Source of the DNA: Actinobacteria bacterium IMCC26077
Lineage (GTDB): Bacteria; Actinomycetota; Actinomycetes; Nanopelagicales; Nanopelagicaceae
Direction: 5' to 3'
DNA length: 64,000 nucleotides
Assembly: GCA_002284915.1 (NCBI GenBank)
Contig: CP015606.1
Coordinates: 62,001 to 126,000, forward strand
Positions 34,349 to 44,629 of the stretch are shown here, in pieces. The position numbers and the translations under genes are program-made. Numbering within the stretch: position 1 is the stretch's first letter; each line of letters opens with the position of its first letter. Below the pieces are notes generated by a model that worked only from the letters and a program-made list of their open reading frames with translations, was not told the DNA's origin and searched no databases.

Positions 34349-35578
34349 CTAGAGGTATGACAGCCGAATCCCACCCACAGTAGCCGCGGTGAGGAGTGCG
34401 CAGCCCTTTGCAGGAGTTGTCGCCACTGCCAATAATTCCTGATTCGGCAGTCGCGCTCCCTTGATCTGCTTGCCTTTCGTGTCAACGATAAAGAGGAACG
34501 CTTCTGAGCTCAGCGACTCGGTAGCAATGCAATTCCCGCGCGCAAGGGCTTTTCCGCTCTTTGAAAATCGGAGCGTCCATGAGACTGCGCCCTTTGCGGT
34601 GAAAGAGGTGACGACACCTTCTTTCTGCGCGCCTACCTGGGATGTCCCCGCGACCAATAAATTTCCAGTTGCGCTATCCCACGAGCGGGAAGCGCCTTTG
34701 CCACTACTTCGAAGGACTTTCGTAATCGCTCCTGTCGCAATCGAAACATCGAGAATGATGCCGTCGCGCTTGCCTACTACTTTTCGATTTGCAAGCGTTT
34801 CGGCGCTGCTACCAATAATGCTCAGAGTTTTGCTCGTTCTCGATATCAGTCGATTAAAGGTGGTTTGGTTTGCTCCATACGTGTAAGAAGTCGTCGTTCC
34901 ATCGGAGGCAAACTTAATTAAACCGCCACGACTTAGCCCCGCTTCGCCCAATTCATTTCCGGAAAGAAAAATATTCTCGCCAATAGTCGCAATCGAGTTT
35001 GGAATAAATCCTCGGGTATTTGCGCTATTGAAGATATTCTCGAGCTTGCCATTTAGATTAACTCGAGCCAGGAAAATATTTGCAATATCTTTCCGAAATG
35101 GATTATTCGTAACTGGCGTGACATTATCTGGATTGACCAGCGGCACGCTCCTACTTGGAGTATTCGTAGTACTTGGCACCGGTGTAGGTGCGCTTGACTG
35201 TGATGGATCAGAGCTTTGCGCTGTTGGCAAGATCAAGGGGTTCTGCGATATACCTGCAATGATAATTCCGCGAGTATCGACCTCGGCAGTGGTGATAAAT
35301 CCCTCGCCACCTTGACCAGCGCTAACCGGGAAGATTCGCCAGATTTCATTACCTTTTTGATCAAAGAGCGCTAACCAACTCGCATCTTCGCCATTACTAC
35401 CAGCGACTATCCACCTCTCTTCTATTCGAGCGAGAGCTACGGCGTCGCTTGCTTCGGAGATCACAAAACCATTTGCTTCATTGATTATTGGAAGTTTTTC
35501 TGCCGCATGGGCGAGCATCGACCCACCAAAAAATAGAGTGCAAGTTAAAGCGACAAATTTATGAAACGAACGCTTCAT
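34349..35578 (-). CDS. Secreted protein with propeller-like repeats, function unknown
   Basis: 409 aa. A signal peptide (1-25, ending AHA) is followed by repeats of about 40-50 residues containing G-x-D-x-x-W and hydrophobic strand pairs (WIVAGSNGEDASWLALFDQ, IIIAGISQNPLIL), interrupted near 120-160 by a Pro/Ser/Thr/Asn-rich linker. This suggests a beta-propeller or similar repeat fold outside the cell. No catalytic or anchoring motif. Its ATG overlaps the proC stop by 4 bp, so it is co-translated with proC, an odd pairing of a secreted protein with an amino-acid enzyme. Confidence 0.72.
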   Translation of the reverse strand: MKRSFHKFVALTCTLFFGGSMLAHAAEKLPIINEANGFVISEASDAVALARIEERWIVAGSNGEDASWLALFDQKGNEIWRIFPVSAGQGGEGFITTAEVDTRGIIIAGISQNPLILPTAQSSDPSQSSAPTPVPSTTNTPSRSVPLVNPDNVTPVTNNPFRKDIANIFLARVNLNGKLENIFNSANTRGFIPNSIATIGENIFLSGNELGEAGLSRGGLIKFASDGTTTSYTYGANQTTFNRLISRTSKTLSIIGSSAETLANRKVVGKRDGIILDVSIATGAITKVLRSSGKGASRSWDSATGNLLVAGTSQVGAQKEGVVTSFTAKGAVSWTLRFSKSGKALARGNCIATESLSSEAFLFIVDTKGKQIKGARLPNQELLAVATTPAKGCALLTAATVGGIRLSYL

Positions 35579-36360
35579 CCTGATGCAAGTTCACGGGATC
35601 TATCACGAGCTGCTGTTAAGGCTTTATTGAAAATTTCTGCTAAGCCGCTATCTTGCATAACTTTTATCGCCGCAGCAGTGGTCCCATTAGGACTCGTGAC
35701 ATTGGCACGTAGCTGTTCTGCCGATAAACCGCTTTCTGCGAGCATCTTTCCCGCGCCAACCAACGTTTGGACTGCTAATTGGGTAGCAACCTCAGCGGTG
35801 AGCCCGAGTTTTACCCCAGTTTCGACCATTGCCTCGACTATCAAAAAGAAATAGGCCGGACCAGAACCACTCACAGCGGTAACAGCATCTTGCAGCGATT
35901 CATCGACGCGGATCACCGCACCAGTGCCGGCAAGAAGTTGCTCAACAGCAGCGAGATCCTCATCAGTGGCTCGGGCCCCTGCTGAGATTGCAGCCATCCC
36001 AGAACCGACCAGCGCTGGAGTGTTTGGCATCACTCGGACTACTCGATGCGGAATGAGCGATTCGATGAAGGCGGTCGTCTTGCCAGCGATGATGGATATA
36101 ACAAGGGCATCGGTGGGTAGTTGTGCACCATATGTAGCAAGCGTGTTGGCTAGGTCATTTGGCTTGACCACGAGAAAACAGGTCGAGAGCCCCGCTAAAT
36201 CAGCGAGTTTCACCACGCCGTAACGCTGCTCTAGCTCGAGCGCACGTTCGGCACGTTTTTCGATGATGCCGATACTGGCAGGGGAATGTCCAGCTTTGAC
36301 CAGGCCAGCGATGATCGCTTCTCCCATCGCACCTGCACCGATGATTGCCAAAGTTGCCAT
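35575..36360 (-). CDS. proC: Pyrroline-5-carboxylate reductase
   Basis: 261-aa enzyme for the last step of proline synthesis, NAD(P)H-dependent reduction of P5C. The Rossmann motif IIGAGAMGEAII is at the N-terminus, RVMPNTPALVGSGM near residue 110 and the C-terminal signature (VSGSGPAYFFLIVEAM, TLVGAGKML, TSPNGTTAAAI) near 165-230. TAGGAT lies 7 nt before the ATG with no ribosome-binding site. Confidence 0.96.
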   Translation of the reverse strand: MATLAIIGAGAMGEAIIAGLVKAGHSPASIGIIEKRAERALELEQRYGVVKLADLAGLSTCFLVVKPNDLANTLATYGAQLPTDALVISIIAGKTTAFIESLIPHRVVRVMPNTPALVGSGMAAISAGARATDEDLAAVEQLLAGTGAVIRVDESLQDAVTAVSGSGPAYFFLIVEAMVETGVKLGLTAEVATQLAVQTLVGAGKMLAESGLSAEQLRANVTSPNGTTAAAIKVMQDSGLAEIFNKALTAARDRSRELASG

Positions 36361-36367
36361 GTGTTAA

Positions 36368-36373
36368 ATCCTA
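36368..36373 (-). promoter_or_regulatory. -10 box for proC, leaderless
   Basis: TAGGAT followed by TTAACAC and the ATG at 36360. Only 14 bp separate it from the opposing -10 box at 36388. Confidence 0.5.
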
Positions 36374-36387
36374 TCGCCAGATACCTC

Positions 36388-36393
36388 TATTGT
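36388..36393 (+). promoter_or_regulatory. -10 box for the cysteine-rich protein gene
   Basis: TATTGT followed by eight nt and the ATG at 36402; no ribosome-binding site. Weaker than the other boxes because of the 8-nt spacing. Confidence 0.4.
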
Positions 36394-36401
36394 TCTTTCT
36401 T

Positions 36402-37229
36402 ATGCCTGAGGTAAAGCCTGATTTCCCACGTGAATGGGTTGAGTTCGTCGACCCTGCCGACCCTGATGGCAGTGATTTCTTCCGCTGCGATATCACCTGG
36501 CTAACCTCTAGCTGGAGTTGCATCTACGGCAATGGGTGCCAAGGCATCTACGCACAAACGCCTCACGATGGATGTTGCTCTGAAGGCGCGATGTATTCCG
36601 ATAAAGATGATGAGAAGCGTGTCCTTAAATATGCAGCGAAGTTAAAACGGAGTGAGTGGCAATTTTACGATCAAGCACAACCGAAGCGAAAAGGTGGCAA
36701 GCTCAATATCAGCGAGGTTGATGAAGATAACGAGCGCAAGACTCGAAACATCGAAAATGGATGTATCTTCCTCAATCGAAAAGGATATGAAGCTCCTGGT
36801 TTCTCAGGTCAAATGGGATGCGCTTTACATCATCTTGCTATTAGCGAAGATGTGCATTTTGTTGAAACTAAACCAGATGTCTGTTGGCAGCTTCCGATTC
36901 GTCGGTCGTTTGAGAAAGTTGATCTTGGCGACGATGAAGTACATAGCGTCACTGTCATAGGCGAATATGAACGGCGCGGCTGGGGTCCTGGCGGCGTGGA
37001 GTTCGATTGGTACTGCACCAGCAATTCTGAAGCGCACGTGGGCAAGGAGCCGGTCTACATCTCCAATGCATATGAGTTGATAAAACTGATGGGCACGAAG
37101 GGATACACCGTGCTCAAAGAGATCTGTGATGCGCGGATGCAGGCGCGGCGCGAAGCCTCCCCCAAACTCTTGCCGCTACTTCAGATCCACCCCGCCACAT
37201 TGGCGGCGCAGGAGAGCAAGAGTCGGTAG
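36402..37229 (+). CDS. Conserved actinobacterial cysteine-rich protein
   Basis: 275 aa. The N-terminal third is rich in Cys (FRCDITWLTSSWSCIYGNGCQG, then DGCC), with more Cys in ENGCIF, MGCALHH, VCWQLP and WYC. The pattern recalls the YkgJ/DUF3109 group of proposed zinc or iron-sulfur proteins, but the spacing is its own. I recognise the N-terminal WVEF-DPADP and CIYG-GCQGI blocks as widely conserved in Actinobacteria. Function unknown. I start at the ATG at 36402, which matches the conserved N-terminus; an upstream ATG at 36345 lies inside proC. radA follows after 20 bp. Confidence 0.8.
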   Translation: MPEVKPDFPREWVEFVDPADPDGSDFFRCDITWLTSSWSCIYGNGCQGIYAQTPHDGCCSEGAMYSDKDDEKRVLKYAAKLKRSEWQFYDQAQPKRKGGKLNISEVDEDNERKTRNIENGCIFLNRKGYEAPGFSGQMGCALHHLAISEDVHFVETKPDVCWQLPIRRSFEKVDLGDDEVHSVTVIGEYERRGWGPGGVEFDWYCTSNSEAHVGKEPVYISNAYELIKLMGTKGYTVLKEICDARMQARREASPKLLPLLQIHPATLAAQESKSR

Positions 37230-37236
37230 TTCACTC

Positions 37237-37242
37237 TAGGCT
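37237..37242 (+). promoter_or_regulatory. -10 box for radA, leaderless
   Basis: TAGGCT followed by GGTGGCT and the ATG at 37250. It selects this ATG over the GTG at 37244. Confidence 0.5.
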
Positions 37243-37249
37243 GGTGGCT

Positions 37250-38635
37250 ATGGCTAAGGCACCGGCGCGCGATCCCTTTCGCTGTTCTGAGTGTGGTTGG
37301 AGCACGACCAAATGGGTTGGTCGATGTGGTGAGTGCCAAGCATGGGGCAGCGTCGAAGAGAGCGCTGGCCTCACACCACGAAAAATCACGCTCTTGCCCG
37401 GTGCAGTCGCAGCCCCTGCTACGCCTATTGGTGAGATCAATCTTGCCGCTGGACAATCGCGTTCGAGCGGCGTTGCCGAACTCGATCGCACCCTCGGCGG
37501 TGGCTTAGTTCCCGGTGGCGTCCTCTTACTCGCTGGCGAGCCAGGGGTCGGTAAATCCACGCTCCTACTCACCGTCGCTGCTGAGAGCGCGCGAAGTGGT
37601 TTGACCAGCCTCTATCTCACCGGTGAAGAGTCCGCTGCCCAAGTGCGTTTACGTGCAGAGCGGTTGAAGGCAATTGATCCTTCACTCTGGTTAGCTGCCG
37701 AAACAGATCTTGCTGCGCTCATCTCGCATGTCGATCGAGTAAAACCAGATCTTCTAATTATTGATTCAATCCAAACGATTGCAAGTAGCGCACTCGATAG
37801 CGCGCCTGGCAGCATGACGCAAGTTCGCGAAGTTGCAAACACTGCGATTCGGATCGCAAAAGAACGTGGCATCACGGTAATCCTCGTTGGCCACGTTACA
37901 AAAGATGGTTCCATCGCTGGGCCACGTTTACTTGAGCATCTCGTTGATGTCGTACTTAACTTCGAAGGCGATCGCCACTCTCGCCTTCGCTTGATTCGCG
38001 CAGTCAAGAATCGATTTGGCGCTACCGATGAGGTGGGCTGCTTTGATCTCCACGATGGCGGTATCACCGGAGTTGCCGATCCCACTGGGCTCTTCACAAC
38101 TCGCCATGCGCAACCTGTTCCTGGCACCTGTCTTACCGTTGCCCTTGAAGGACGGCGCGCGCTCGTCGCTGAAATTCAAGCGTTGGTCGGTAATGAAAAA
38201 GATCGCGATTACGGCAATGCTCGCCGAGTTACTAGCGGTTTAGATTCTGCGCGCTGTGCAATGACTCTTGCTGTTCTTGAATTGCGCAGCGGCGTTAATC
38301 TCGCTGGGCGCGATATCTATGTAGCAACAGTTGGTGGAATGAAACTCGTCGAGCCATCTGTGGATCTCGCACTTGCACTCGCAGTTGCATCAGCAGCGGT
38401 TAACCTTGCGCTCCCTCCAGATCTGATTGCTATCGGCGAAGTCGGCCTCGCTGGTGAGATCAGGCGCGTTAATGGCCTGCAACAGCGCGCCCAAGAGGCG
38501 TTCCGCCTCGGTTTCAAGAAGGCGATTCTCCCTGCAGGTAGCGATGTCAAAGTCCCTGGCATGGATATCCTCGAGGTCCATCGACTCTCGCAAGCGCTCG
38601 AAAAAGTCAGGCTCCTTCCAACCGCCACTAAGTGA
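37250..38635 (+). CDS. radA: DNA repair protein RadA
   Basis: 461-aa RecA-related branch-migration helicase. The N-terminal zinc finger has two Cys pairs (CSEC and CGEC, residues about 12-30). The ATPase core shows Walker A GEPGVGKST near 90, Walker B LLIIDSI near 165 and the RadA-specific KNRFG near 250. The C-terminal third is the Lon-protease-like domain without a protease dyad. It probably forms a unit with mutY 15 bp downstream; disA, which often follows radA in Actinobacteria, is absent. Confidence 0.96.
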   Translation: MAKAPARDPFRCSECGWSTTKWVGRCGECQAWGSVEESAGLTPRKITLLPGAVAAPATPIGEINLAAGQSRSSGVAELDRTLGGGLVPGGVLLLAGEPGVGKSTLLLTVAAESARSGLTSLYLTGEESAAQVRLRAERLKAIDPSLWLAAETDLAALISHVDRVKPDLLIIDSIQTIASSALDSAPGSMTQVREVANTAIRIAKERGITVILVGHVTKDGSIAGPRLLEHLVDVVLNFEGDRHSRLRLIRAVKNRFGATDEVGCFDLHDGGITGVADPTGLFTTRHAQPVPGTCLTVALEGRRALVAEIQALVGNEKDRDYGNARRVTSGLDSARCAMTLAVLELRSGVNLAGRDIYVATVGGMKLVEPSVDLALALAVASAAVNLALPPDLIAIGEVGLAGEIRRVNGLQQRAQEAFRLGFKKAILPAGSDVKVPGMDILEVHRLSQALEKVRLLPTATK

Positions 38636-38650
38636 TTTGCGTTACCGATT

Positions 38651-39490
38651 ATGGAACCGATTCTCACCTGGTATCGAGAGCACCGTCGCGATCTTCCCTG
38701 GCGGGCGACGAGCCCATGGGGCGTTCTCGTCAGCGAATTTATGCTCCAACAAACGCCAGTGCATCGAGTCTTACCGCAGTGGCAGCGATGGTTAGAGCTC
38801 TGGCCGACTCCGGCAGATCTCGCAGCGGCTTCATTGAGCGATGCACTTCGCGAGTGGGGGCGACTTGGCTATCCGCGTCGAGCTAAGCGTTTATATGAGT
38901 GTGCCCAAGTAATTGTTGCCGAGCATGGCGGTGCAGTGCCTAGGAGCATCGAGCAATTACGAAAACTTCCTGGAATCGGCGAATACACCGCCGCTGCAAT
39001 TAGCGCATTTGCCTTCCACCAATCGGAAGTGGTCTTGGATATCAATATCCGCCGGCTCTACGCCCGATGTTGGGCTGGCGTGAGCGAACCAAAGGGGTCG
39101 CCGAATAATTCTGAACGAATGTTGGCACGAGCATTGATACCAGTAGGTGACGATGGCACCTGGGCGGCAGCCACCATGGAATTGGGTGCGCTTATCTGCA
39201 AAGCACGAAAACCCCTATGTGATCAATGTCCACTCTCAGAGATCTGTTTATGGCGGGCAACTGACTATCCACTCACTTCAGATGAGCAAAGGAAAGTTGC
39301 CAAGTGGCATGGGAGCGACCGCCAGTGTCGTGGCGTAATCATGCATGCGCTTCGCGAATCTGAACTGGTGAGTAACGCAAAGTTGGCAGCGCTATGGAGC
39401 GATTCATCTCAATATGAAAAAGCAATTGCCTCGCTCCTTGATGATGGACTCATCGAGAAACGAGGCAAGAGCTACAGCTTGGCGCGTTAA
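38651..39490 (+). CDS. mutY: A/G-specific adenine glycosylase
   Basis: 279-aa base-excision enzyme that removes adenine opposite 8-oxoguanine. The helix-hairpin-helix reads [12 protein letters not shown] near residue 108 with the catalytic Asp in [10 protein letters not shown] near 130; the [4Fe-4S] ligands follow the C-x6-C-x2-C-x5-C rule in [17 protein letters not shown] near 190. The C-terminal NUDIX-like 8-oxoG recognition domain of E. coli MutY is mostly missing, as in several actinobacterial versions. Its 3' end overlaps clpC by 4 bp, convergent. Confidence 0.95.
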   Translation: MEPILTWYREHRRDLPWRATSPWGVLVSEFMLQQTPVHRVLPQWQRWLELWPTPADLAAASLSDALREWGRLGYPRRAKRLYECAQVIVAEHGGAVPRSIEQLRKLPGIGEYTAAAISAFAFHQSEVVLDINIRRLYARCWAGVSEPKGSPNNSERMLARALIPVGDDGTWAAATMELGALICKARKPLCDQCPLSEICLWRATDYPLTSDEQRKVAKWHGSDRQCRGVIMHALRESELVSNAKLAALWSDSSQYEKAIASLLDDGLIEKRGKSYSLAR

Positions 39491-41985
39491 GTAGTTGGCG
39501 CCTCTTGGAGATCTTCTGGGGTATCCGGAGTGGTCGCAATCAGGGTTGATTTGAAGGTGAATTTCGCATCCGTGCCTTCGCCTTCAGCATCAATCAACAC
39601 CAGCTCACCAGCGCCAATCTCGCCGAAGAGAATCTTCTCCGAGAGGACATCTTCAATCTCACGTTGGATAGTGCGGCGAAGTGGACGTGCGCCCATCGCA
39701 GCGTCGTAACCCTTAGTTGCCAATAATTGCTTAGCAGCTGGGGTGAGTTCGATTCCCATATCCTTATCCTTCAAGCGGGAATCGACGCCAGTAATCATCA
39801 AATCGACGATTTGGATGATCTCTGCCTGCGTCAACTGATGGAAGACAATGATGTCATCGATACGGTTGAGGAACTCTGGTCGGAAATGTGACTTCAATTC
39901 ATCAGTCACCTTCGCGCGCATTCGATCGTATGAGGAGAGCGCATCACCGCTATTAGCAAAGCCCAAGTTCACCGGCTTCGATGCATCTCGAGTTCCAAGG
40001 TTGGTCGTCATGATAATCACAGTGTTCTTGAAGTCGACTACGCGACCTTGAGCATCGGTAAGGCGACCATCTTCAAGCACTTGAAGAAGTGAGTTGAAGA
40101 TATCGGGGTGCGCCTTTTCGATTTCATCGAAAAGAACTACTGAGAATGGGCGACGGCGCACCTTCTCAGTGAGTTGACCACCCTCGTCGTAACCAACATA
40201 ACCGGGAGGTGAACCAAAGAGACGTGAGACGGTATGGCGCTCGGCATACTCGCTCATATCAAGTTGAATGAGCGCGCTCTCATCACCAAAGAGGAATTGT
40301 GCGAGCGTGCGTGAAAGCTCAGTCTTGCCAACGCCAGATGGGCCAGCAAAGATAAATGAGCCACCAGGACGTTTTGGATCCTTAAGCCCTGCTCGCGAAC
40401 GACGAATCGCCTGTGAGAGCGCCTTGATCGCTTGTTCTTGACCGATGACGCGCTTGTGGAGTTCATCCTCCATCTTGATCAGGCGGGCAGTCTCTTCTTC
40501 GGTCAACTTCACGACTGGGATTCCGGTGGAGAACGCTAGAACCTCGGCGATTAATTCTTCATCGACCACTGAGACCTGATCTAAGTCGCCAGCCTTCCAG
40601 GATTTTTCGCGCTCTACCTTCTCGAGAATTAACGTCTTCTCTTTGTCGCGAAGGGCAGCGGCTTTCTCGAAATCTTGCCCGTCGATTGCCGACTCTTTCT
40701 CGCGACGAACGGAAGCGATGCGATCATCGAATTCACGAAGATCTGGCGGCGCAGTCATTCGGCGAATTCGCAGGCGCGAGCCAGCCTCATCAATCAGATC
40801 AATTGCTTTATCCGGCAAGAATCGATCTGAGATATAGCGATCTGCAAGGTTTGCCGCTGCGGCGAGCGCACCATCAGAGATGGAGACGTGATGGTGGGTC
40901 TCATAACGATCGCGAAGTCCTTTGAGAATCTCAATCGTCTGCGCCACGGTGGGTTCAGAGACTTGAATCGGTTGGAATCGGCGCTCAAGAGCGGCATCTT
41001 TCTCAAGATGCTTTCGATATTCATCGAGAGTTGTTGCGCCAATTGTTTGAAGTTCACCGCGGGCGAGCATTGGCTTCAAGATGCTTGCAGCATCAATCGC
41101 ACCTTCTGCGGCGCCAGCGCCAACCAGAGTATGAATCTCATCAATAAAGAGGATGATGTCGCCACGAGTGCGAATCTCCTTCAATACCTTCTTTAACCGC
41201 TCTTCGAAATCGCCACGATAACGGCTACCCGCAACGAGCGCACCTAAATCGAGAGAATAGAGCTGCTTATCTTTCAATGTCTCTGGGACATGATTCTTAA
41301 CGATTGCCTGCGCTAGACCTTCGACTACAGCGGTCTTACCAACGCCGGGTTCACCGATCAATACTGGATTGTTCTTGGTACGACGCGATAGCACTTGCAT
41401 CACTCGCTCAATTTCACGTTCGCGACCTATAACTGGATCGAGCTTGCCCTCACGAGCGGCGGCGGTGAGATTGCGTCCGAATTGATCAAGGACAAGCGAT
41501 GTCGATTGCGTTCCTTCAGCAGGACCACTAGCGACCGCCTCTTTGCCTTGATATCCCGAGAGCAGTTGAATCACTTGTTGGCGAACTCGGTTGAGGTCGG
41601 CGCCTAACTTAACGAGGACTTGAGCGGCAACGCCTTCACCTTCACGAATAAGTCCAAGGAGAATGTGCTCAGTACCGATGTAATTGTGTCCAAGTTGCAG
41701 CGCTTCGCGAAGTGAGAGTTCTAGAACCTTCTTCGCCCGCGGCGTGAACGGGATATGGCCACTCGGGGCTTGTTGTCCTTGGCCGATGATCTCTTCGACT
41801 TGAGCGCGAACGGCTTCAAGTGAGATGCCGAGGGATTCCATCGCCTTGGCGGCAACGCCTTCGCCCTCATGGATGAGGCCAAGGAGGATGTGCTCGGTGC
41901 CGATGTAATTGTGGTTGAGCATGCGGGCTTCCTCTTGCGCCAATACGACTACGCGACGGGCCCTATCGGTAAAACGCTCAAACAT
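39487..41985 (-). CDS. clpC: ATP-dependent Clp protease ATPase subunit ClpC
   Basis: 832-aa Hsp100 unfoldase that feeds ClpP. Two Clp-N repeats occupy about 1-145; AAA+ domain 1 has Walker [10 protein letters not shown] near 212; a UVR/middle domain with coiled coil lies near 410-480; AAA+ domain 2 has GPSGVGKTE near 547, and the IGF-type ClpP loop region follows. The C-terminus carries an acidic, Thr/Pro-rich tail. AGAGGAG precedes the ATG, and TAGGCT about 35 nt upstream is a possible -10. The neighbouring lysS-coaX-fol-ftsH block is the usual actinobacterial context. Confidence 0.97.
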   Translation of the reverse strand: MFERFTDRARRVVVLAQEEARMLNHNYIGTEHILLGLIHEGEGVAAKAMESLGISLEAVRAQVEEIIGQGQQAPSGHIPFTPRAKKVLELSLREALQLGHNYIGTEHILLGLIREGEGVAAQVLVKLGADLNRVRQQVIQLLSGYQGKEAVASGPAEGTQSTSLVLDQFGRNLTAAAREGKLDPVIGREREIERVMQVLSRRTKNNPVLIGEPGVGKTAVVEGLAQAIVKNHVPETLKDKQLYSLDLGALVAGSRYRGDFEERLKKVLKEIRTRGDIILFIDEIHTLVGAGAAEGAIDAASILKPMLARGELQTIGATTLDEYRKHLEKDAALERRFQPIQVSEPTVAQTIEILKGLRDRYETHHHVSISDGALAAAANLADRYISDRFLPDKAIDLIDEAGSRLRIRRMTAPPDLREFDDRIASVRREKESAIDGQDFEKAAALRDKEKTLILEKVEREKSWKAGDLDQVSVVDEELIAEVLAFSTGIPVVKLTEEETARLIKMEDELHKRVIGQEQAIKALSQAIRRSRAGLKDPKRPGGSFIFAGPSGVGKTELSRTLAQFLFGDESALIQLDMSEYAERHTVSRLFGSPPGYVGYDEGGQLTEKVRRRPFSVVLFDEIEKAHPDIFNSLLQVLEDGRLTDAQGRVVDFKNTVIIMTTNLGTRDASKPVNLGFANSGDALSSYDRMRAKVTDELKSHFRPEFLNRIDDIIVFHQLTQAEIIQIVDLMITGVDSRLKDKDMGIELTPAAKQLLATKGYDAAMGARPLRRTIQREIEDVLSEKILFGEIGAGELVLIDAEGEGTDAKFTFKSTLIATTPDTPEDLQEAPTT

Positions 41986-42070
41986 GGTGCTCCTCTAGTT
42001 AGCTAAGGAAGGCAAGCCTATTGCTGGCCTGACTCTCCTACATCTCGATATAACGCCCGAGCTGGGCCAC

Positions 42071-42622
42071 TTATGCCCGAAGCTCGACACCCCTAGATTT
42101 GGCGAGAATCTCCCCCGATTTCGCTACCACTAGTCCGCCGCCCTCGGGTAGGCCGTACAACAGCCCTGCCCGGTCGGGTAGCTGCCCGCTGAAATGGACC
42201 AGCGCTTCAAACTCCCCCAGGGCAAGGCCAGCGCGCCAGGTACCAGCCAATGTGAAACCACGACCTAAGACCATCGCCCCGGCGCTTGCTCCATAGATCA
42301 CCCCACGTTCGAATAACTCGTGAACTTCATGCAGGTATGGAGTGAGTTCGTCGAGAAGTTTATTCGGTGAACCCCCTGGAAGAATCAATACATCAATAGT
42401 TGAAAACTGCTCTGGCGTAACTTCGATGAGTTCAATTCCATAGAGAGAGAAATACCCCGAAGCAATTGCCACAGTCGCGATTCGGTCTCGCTCACTTGTA
42501 CTGGCGCCCGGAAAAATCCCAATCCGCATTCCAGTTATGGCATGCATAAAATACTGATCGAACTCTGCAGAATCTTCATGGAATTCGTGGCCACCATGTA
42601 AAAAGAGCGTTTGCTTAAGCAA
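42071..42622 (-). CDS. Peptidase S51 (dipeptidase E/cyanophycinase-like) family protein
   Basis: 183-aa class I glutamine-amidotransferase-like fold. The nucleophile elbow reads YGASAGAMVLG near residue 111 (GTSAGA in dipeptidase E, Ser catalytic), preceded by ILPGGSPNKLL near 83. It is shorter than E. coli PepE (229 aa) and the catalytic His cannot be fixed by eye. The start is a TTG at 42622, five nt after the argA stop, so it is co-transcribed with argA and lysS. A peptidase releasing Asp or similar residues is possible. Confidence 0.75.
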   Translation of the reverse strand: MLKQTLFLHGGHEFHEDSAEFDQYFMHAITGMRIGIFPGASTSERDRIATVAIASGYFSLYGIELIEVTPEQFSTIDVLILPGGSPNKLLDELTPYLHEVHELFERGVIYGASAGAMVLGRGFTLAGTWRAGLALGEFEALVHFSGQLPDRAGLLYGLPEGGGLVVAKSGEILAKSRGVELRA

Positions 42623-42627
42623 ATGAG

Positions 42628-43125
42628 TTAGAGCACTTTCAACATACGAGTATTGCCAAGGGTATTTGGTTTCACTGATTCTAAATCTAAGAACTCGGCG
42701 ATACCCTCATCGTAGGAACGGAGAAGTTCTTGGTAGACATCGGGAGCTACTGGAGTTCCCTCGATAGGTGAAAAACCATGTTTGGCAAAGAAGTTAGTCT
42801 CAAAGGTGAGACAGAATAATCGCTTTACTCCGATTTCGATTGCGCGCGTAATGATTCGATCAAGAATCATATGGCCGATTCCCTGCTTTCGCAGGCTCTC
42901 GCGGACTGCCATGGTGCGCACTTCAGCGAGATCTTCCCAAAGGATGTGGAGTGCACCACAACCAACAACTTCACCATCTACCTCTGCAACAGTAAATTCT
43001 TGGACATCTTCATAGAGGGTAACTGTCTCTTTAGAGAGCAACCGACGCTGCAGCGCGTACTCATCGATCATCTGGCGAATTGCCTTGATGTCCGTGGTCT
43101 TTGCTGGGCGAATTATTGGATTCAT
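42628..43125 (-). CDS. argA: Amino-acid N-acetyltransferase (stand-alone GNAT-type N-acetylglutamate synthase)
   Basis: 165 aa. It matches the short actinobacterial NAGS family (Mycobacterium Rv2747 type), which acetylates glutamate or glutamine to start arginine synthesis. The acetyl-CoA loop reads [10 protein letters not shown] near residue 78, [10 protein letters not shown] near 112, and the family-specific tail [15 protein letters not shown] is present. It overlaps lysS by 4 bp. Confidence 0.88.
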   Translation of the reverse strand: MNPIIRPAKTTDIKAIRQMIDEYALQRRLLSKETVTLYEDVQEFTVAEVDGEVVGCGALHILWEDLAEVRTMAVRESLRKQGIGHMILDRIITRAIEIGVKRLFCLTFETNFFAKHGFSPIEGTPVAPDVYQELLRSYDEGIAEFLDLESVKPNTLGNTRMLKVL

Positions 43126-44612
43126 TCGGGTTTCACTAGAGGAAAGAGAATGGTCTCGCGGATACCTAAGCCAGTCAGCGCCATGAGTAATCGATCTACA
43201 CCCATTCCCATTCCGGCAGTTGGTGGCATACCCACTTCAAGTGCGCGCAAGAAATCCTCATCAAGGGCCATCGCCTCTAAGTCACCTTTAGCGCCGAGTT
43301 GAGCTTGCGCAACGAGCCGCTCGCGTTGAACTACTGGATCGACTAATTCAGAGTATCCAGTAGCCAATTCGAAGCCATCGACATACAAATCCCATTTCTC
43401 GACCACTCCAGGAATATCCCGATGGCTTCGAACCAATGGTGATGTATCGACGGGATAGCCCATCACGAAAGTCGGCTTCGTAAAGGTCTTTATCACAAGG
43501 TGCTCGAAGAGCTCCTCGACCAATTTGCCATGGATCCACTTGGGATCAACGCTCAAGTTTACTTTCTTTGCATACTCGACAAGTTGGGCATAAGGAGTGC
43601 TCGCTGAAATCTCTTCCCCGAGTGCACTCGAGACTGATTCGAAGAGTGAAATTTCATCCCACGTTCCACCGAGATCACTTTCGCGCCCATCAAAATGTGT
43701 GACTACTGTCGATCCAGCTACCGCTTTCGCGGCCTCTTGAATCAAACCGCGAGTCAGCTCTATCCCATCGCGCCAATCACCATAAGCCTGATACGACTCA
43801 ATCATCGCAAATTCTGGTGAGTGACTTGAGTCAGCTCCCTCATTTCGGAAATTTCGATTAATTTCAAAGACGCGCTCGATGCCACCAACTAAACATCGTT
43901 TCAAATACAGCTCTGGAGCAATTCGTAAGAAAAGTTCCATGTCGTAGGCGTTGATATGAGTTTTGAAGGGACGCGCTGCAGCTCCGCCATGTAAGACTTG
44001 CAACATTGGGGTCTCGACCTCGATAAATTCTCGAGCAGCAAACGATGAACGAAGTGAGTTCATTACCGCAGGACGAAGTCGAGCGATGCTGCGCGCTTCA
44101 GGTCGAACAATGAGATCGACATAGCGTTGACGAACTCGAGTCTCTTCAGAGAGCGGTTTATGTTCAACCGGAAGTGGCCTGAGCGCTTTAGCGGCCATCT
44201 GCCAACTCTGCGCAAGGATCGAGAGCTCGCCGCGTTTAGAGGTGATGACCTCTCCCGTAACGCTGACTAAATCACCAAGGTCAACGAAGGATTTCCACTG
44301 CTCTAGCACTGCTTCGCCGACTTGATCGAGTGAGAACATCGCTTGCAGTTCGGTGCCATCGCCCTCACGCAAGGTGGCAAATGCAAGCTTGCCGGTATCT
44401 CGCTTGAAGATCACCCGACCGGTCACGCTCTCCTGGATGCCACTCTTGGTATCGATCTCAAGGTGGCTAAAACGATCTCGAATCGATTTGAGGGATGAGG
44501 TTCGAGATACTGAGACTGGATACGGCTCAACGCCACCTTCTAATAGGGCATCGCGTTTTTGACGCCGAACCTGCATCTGCTCGGGGAGATCATCGACCTC
44601 TGAATTTCCCAT
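43122..44612 (-). CDS. lysS: Lysyl-tRNA synthetase, class II
   Basis: 496-aa class II synthetase. The N-terminal OB-fold anticodon-binding domain (about 55-145) includes [19 protein letters not shown]; motif 1 (FIEVETPML), motif 2 ([20 protein letters not shown] in parts) and motif 3 ([13 protein letters not shown]) are all intact. A TACCCT box 6 nt before the ATG, inside the 17-bp gap after coaX, gives lysS its own promoter in addition to read-through from the upstream cofactor genes. Confidence 0.96.
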   Translation of the reverse strand: MGNSEVDDLPEQMQVRRQKRDALLEGGVEPYPVSVSRTSSLKSIRDRFSHLEIDTKSGIQESVTGRVIFKRDTGKLAFATLREGDGTELQAMFSLDQVGEAVLEQWKSFVDLGDLVSVTGEVITSKRGELSILAQSWQMAAKALRPLPVEHKPLSEETRVRQRYVDLIVRPEARSIARLRPAVMNSLRSSFAAREFIEVETPMLQVLHGGAAARPFKTHINAYDMELFLRIAPELYLKRCLVGGIERVFEINRNFRNEGADSSHSPEFAMIESYQAYGDWRDGIELTRGLIQEAAKAVAGSTVVTHFDGRESDLGGTWDEISLFESVSSALGEEISASTPYAQLVEYAKKVNLSVDPKWIHGKLVEELFEHLVIKTFTKPTFVMGYPVDTSPLVRSHRDIPGVVEKWDLYVDGFELATGYSELVDPVVQRERLVAQAQLGAKGDLEAMALDEDFLRALEVGMPPTAGMGMGVDRLLMALTGLGIRETILFPLVKPE

Positions 44613-44618
44613 AAGGAG

Positions 44619-44624
44619 AGGGTA
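44619..44624 (-). promoter_or_regulatory. -10 box for lysS, leaderless, inside the operon
   Basis: TACCCT followed by CTCCTT and the ATG at 44612; no ribosome-binding site. Confidence 0.45.
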
Positions 44625-44629
44625 CCGGC

